Shown one piece after another: positions 5,547 to 6,843 of a DNA stretch of 6,843 bases. The DNA comes from Candidatus Aenigmatarchaeota archaeon (GTDB taxonomy: Archaea; Aenigmatarchaeota; Aenigmatarchaeia; PWEA01), in contig PUKU01000011.1 of NCBI GenBank assembly GCA_003550625.1, positions 1 to 6,843 of the forward strand. The letters are read 5' to 3'. The position numbers were made by a program, and so were the translations under genes. Within the stretch, counting starts at the first letter, position 1. Each line of letters opens with the position of its first letter. Under the pieces are notes generated by a model that worked only from the letters and a program-made list of their open reading frames with translations, was not told the DNA's origin and ran no database searches.

Positions 5547-6791
5547 ATGAAGGCCAAAACCGATCTTTTAATGGAAGGAAGAAGGGGTCAGTTCTTCTCC
5601 ATAATCACTATTTTGATGGTCCTGCCCATTGTAGCTTTTTCAATTACATTCGGAGGAGCCATGGGAGGATACGGAGCTGATGTGGGTGAACAGGTCAGAT
5701 TAAAAAGTAGCTACCATTTCTACCATTCGGTTGAAGATGACCTTGTGAGGGCATCTCAAATACTTGGAGATCGTGCTATACTCTCTTCGATAAACCAGAT
5801 AGTTGAAGAAGGCGAGGGGCTTGAAGATTCGTCTTCGGCCATACGAGAGCTAATCACGAACGGTACACTCGACGGAGATCAGAAACCTCTGATGGGAGAA
5901 CATGGGATGGATGGATGGACCGATAGAATCGAAGATATATCACTCAAAAGAGGCTACGAAGTCGACATAGAAAAAGATATAACGGGTGTAAGTACTGGAA
6001 GCCCGTGGGAAGTCTATGTCCACACCGACTACGACTTGGAGCTGGTTGATTCGGGCGGACTGTTCAGTCTGAGAAAGGAAAGGGCCAGAGAAATGCCCAT
6101 CCAACTGGAAGGATCCGAGGACCCCCTCATAGCAGCAGGAACGGGTGGTCTTGTATCAATGGAGATAGTAGCATGTGACTTCGAACATCTCACAGAAAGT
6201 CTTGCTTCAGGAGATGGAGAAAACTCTTGGACATACGGGGAGATAGTTGTATTTGAAAATGGTTCAGATATAGGAGATTTAGATGCAGCAGAGGATAAAA
6301 TACTTGTACTGAAGGACGAAGTTGATCACGCACCTTTGGAAGAGTTCTCGGGTGCTGTTTTGGAAAAGGAACCAGAAGAACACTATGAGATTCCATATCT
6401 TGTTGTGGATGAAATAGAATCTGGTGTATTTGAAAACGGAACAAGAGCTGTGTTAGACGGCGAAAACGACAAAATAACGGAGATTGAAAACCTTTACAGA
6501 ATGTGGGAAAGTTCGTGTTATATTCCTGGGAATGCACCCAGTTTCCTTCAGAGACTCGAAAACGATCCCGATGCACGCTCAGAAAACGGTCTGAATGTTT
6601 TCTTGAGAAAGGGGGAGCTTGAAGCAGGTGGTGTACAGACCAGGGATAGATCAAACCTGGCACATATTTATTTTAGTGATGAAGACGTAGAAAACTGTAG
6701 GGTAAAAGGCATGCCCGAATCTTTTAAGATAGACAAAAAAAGCACCGGTGGACTCGGAATCCCCGAAACGCTTACATTTGACTGTGAGTAG
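5547..6791 (+). CDS. Large prepilin-like protein lacking the acidic +5/+6 residue
   Basis: A 414-residue protein. The leader runs to Gly14 (or is only MEGRRG if translation starts at the ATG at 5571), followed by QFFSIITILMVLPIVAF, a hydrophobic helix with no Glu or Asp near +5. An amphipathic helix rich in charged residues follows (~50-110), then a mixed globular domain. Blocks worth noting are DPLIAAGTGG (192-201), APSFLQRLEND (330-340) and LAHIYFS near 372-378; from memory, similar blocks recur in archaeal proteins encoded beside pilin-like genes. Cysteines at 210, 324, 384 and 413 could form two disulfides. Three sequons are present. It starts 1 base after the stop of the giant gene with no clear Shine-Dalgarno site, so coupled re-initiation is likely. 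In bacterial type II secretion the minor pseudopilin GspK likewise lacks Glu5 and is unusually large; a comparable tip position is inferred, not shown. Specific function unknown. Confidence 0.85.
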   Translation: MKAKTDLLMEGRRGQFFSIITILMVLPIVAFSITFGGAMGGYGADVGEQVRLKSSYHFYHSVEDDLVRASQILGDRAILSSINQIVEEGEGLEDSSSAIRELITNGTLDGDQKPLMGEHGMDGWTDRIEDISLKRGYEVDIEKDITGVSTGSPWEVYVHTDYDLELVDSGGLFSLRKERAREMPIQLEGSEDPLIAAGTGGLVSMEIVACDFEHLTESLASGDGENSWTYGEIVVFENGSDIGDLDAAEDKILVLKDEVDHAPLEEFSGAVLEKEPEEHYEIPYLVVDEIESGVFENGTRAVLDGENDKITEIENLYRMWESSCYIPGNAPSFLQRLENDPDARSENGLNVFLRKGELEAGGVQTRDRSNLAHIYFSDEDVENCRVKGMPESFKIDKKSTGGLGIPETLTFDCE

Positions 6792-6793
6792 AC

Positions 6794-6843
6794 ATGAAAA
6801 TAATTGAAACCGGTATAGACGAGATAATGAAACACCTCAAAAA
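6794..6843 (+). CDS. Start of a downstream operon gene, truncated by the window end
   Basis: An ATG 2 bases after the preceding stop opens a frame, beginning MKIIETGIDEIMKHLK, that continues to the end of the window. The tight spacing implies the operon continues. There is no signal peptide in the visible part; it looks like a cytoplasmic helix. From memory, similar openings occur in archaeal helix-turn-helix proteins encoded just before FlaI/PilB-type secretion ATPases, but 16 residues are far too few to assign a function. Confidence 0.55.
   Translation, partial: MKIIETGIDEIMKHLK

Noticed and set aside
6190..6663. A 157-codon open frame on the minus strand
   Set aside because: It is fully inside the 414-aa gene on the opposite strand, has no recognisable motif and has a composition typical of an antisense shadow.

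Overview
The window looks archaeal. Several neighbouring proteins begin with archaeal class III (prepilin-type) signal peptides, Ile is often ATA, Arg is mostly AGA/AGG, and one gene starts with TTG. By eye the GC content is in the low-to-mid 40s percent. The exported proteins are rich in Glu and Asp. Lineage cannot be fixed from this alone: similar gene sets are, from memory, found in DPANN and some euryarchaeal genomes, and the acidity could reflect a salty habitat or only the extracellular location.

Layout: (1) positions 1-821 hold the 3' part of a gene for a charged coiled-coil protein; the window opens inside a near-perfect 78-bp tandem repeat. (2) Positions 822-894 are the only real intergenic gap and the only obvious place for a promoter of the next block. 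(3) Positions 895-6791 hold five tightly packed genes (overlaps of 14, 8 and 7 bases, then a 1-base gap), all on the + strand. Each starts with a short basic leader ending in Gly followed by a hydrophobic helix, as in type IV pilin precursors. Two are small canonical pilin-like proteins (138 and 135 aa), one is a 175-aa variant, one is a 1108-aa giant and one is a 414-aa protein whose N-terminal helix lacks the usual acidic residue. (4) From 6794 a further gene begins 2 bases after the last stop and runs off the window.

The most interesting object is the 1108-aa protein. It carries a von Willebrand factor A (VWA) fold interrupted by a jelly-roll domain, which is itself interrupted by a MAM-like beta-sandwich: three folds nested like Russian dolls. 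The VWA metal site looks degenerate. My reading is that the five genes encode one surface pilus-like or secretion-like filament complex: small subunits for the shaft or initiation complex, the giant protein as a tip adhesin or sensor, and the 414-aa protein in a role comparable to the large, Glu5-less minor pseudopilin GspK of bacterial type II secretion. The roles are inferred; the signal peptides and domain nesting are read from the sequence. No RNA gene, mobile element or CRISPR array was seen.
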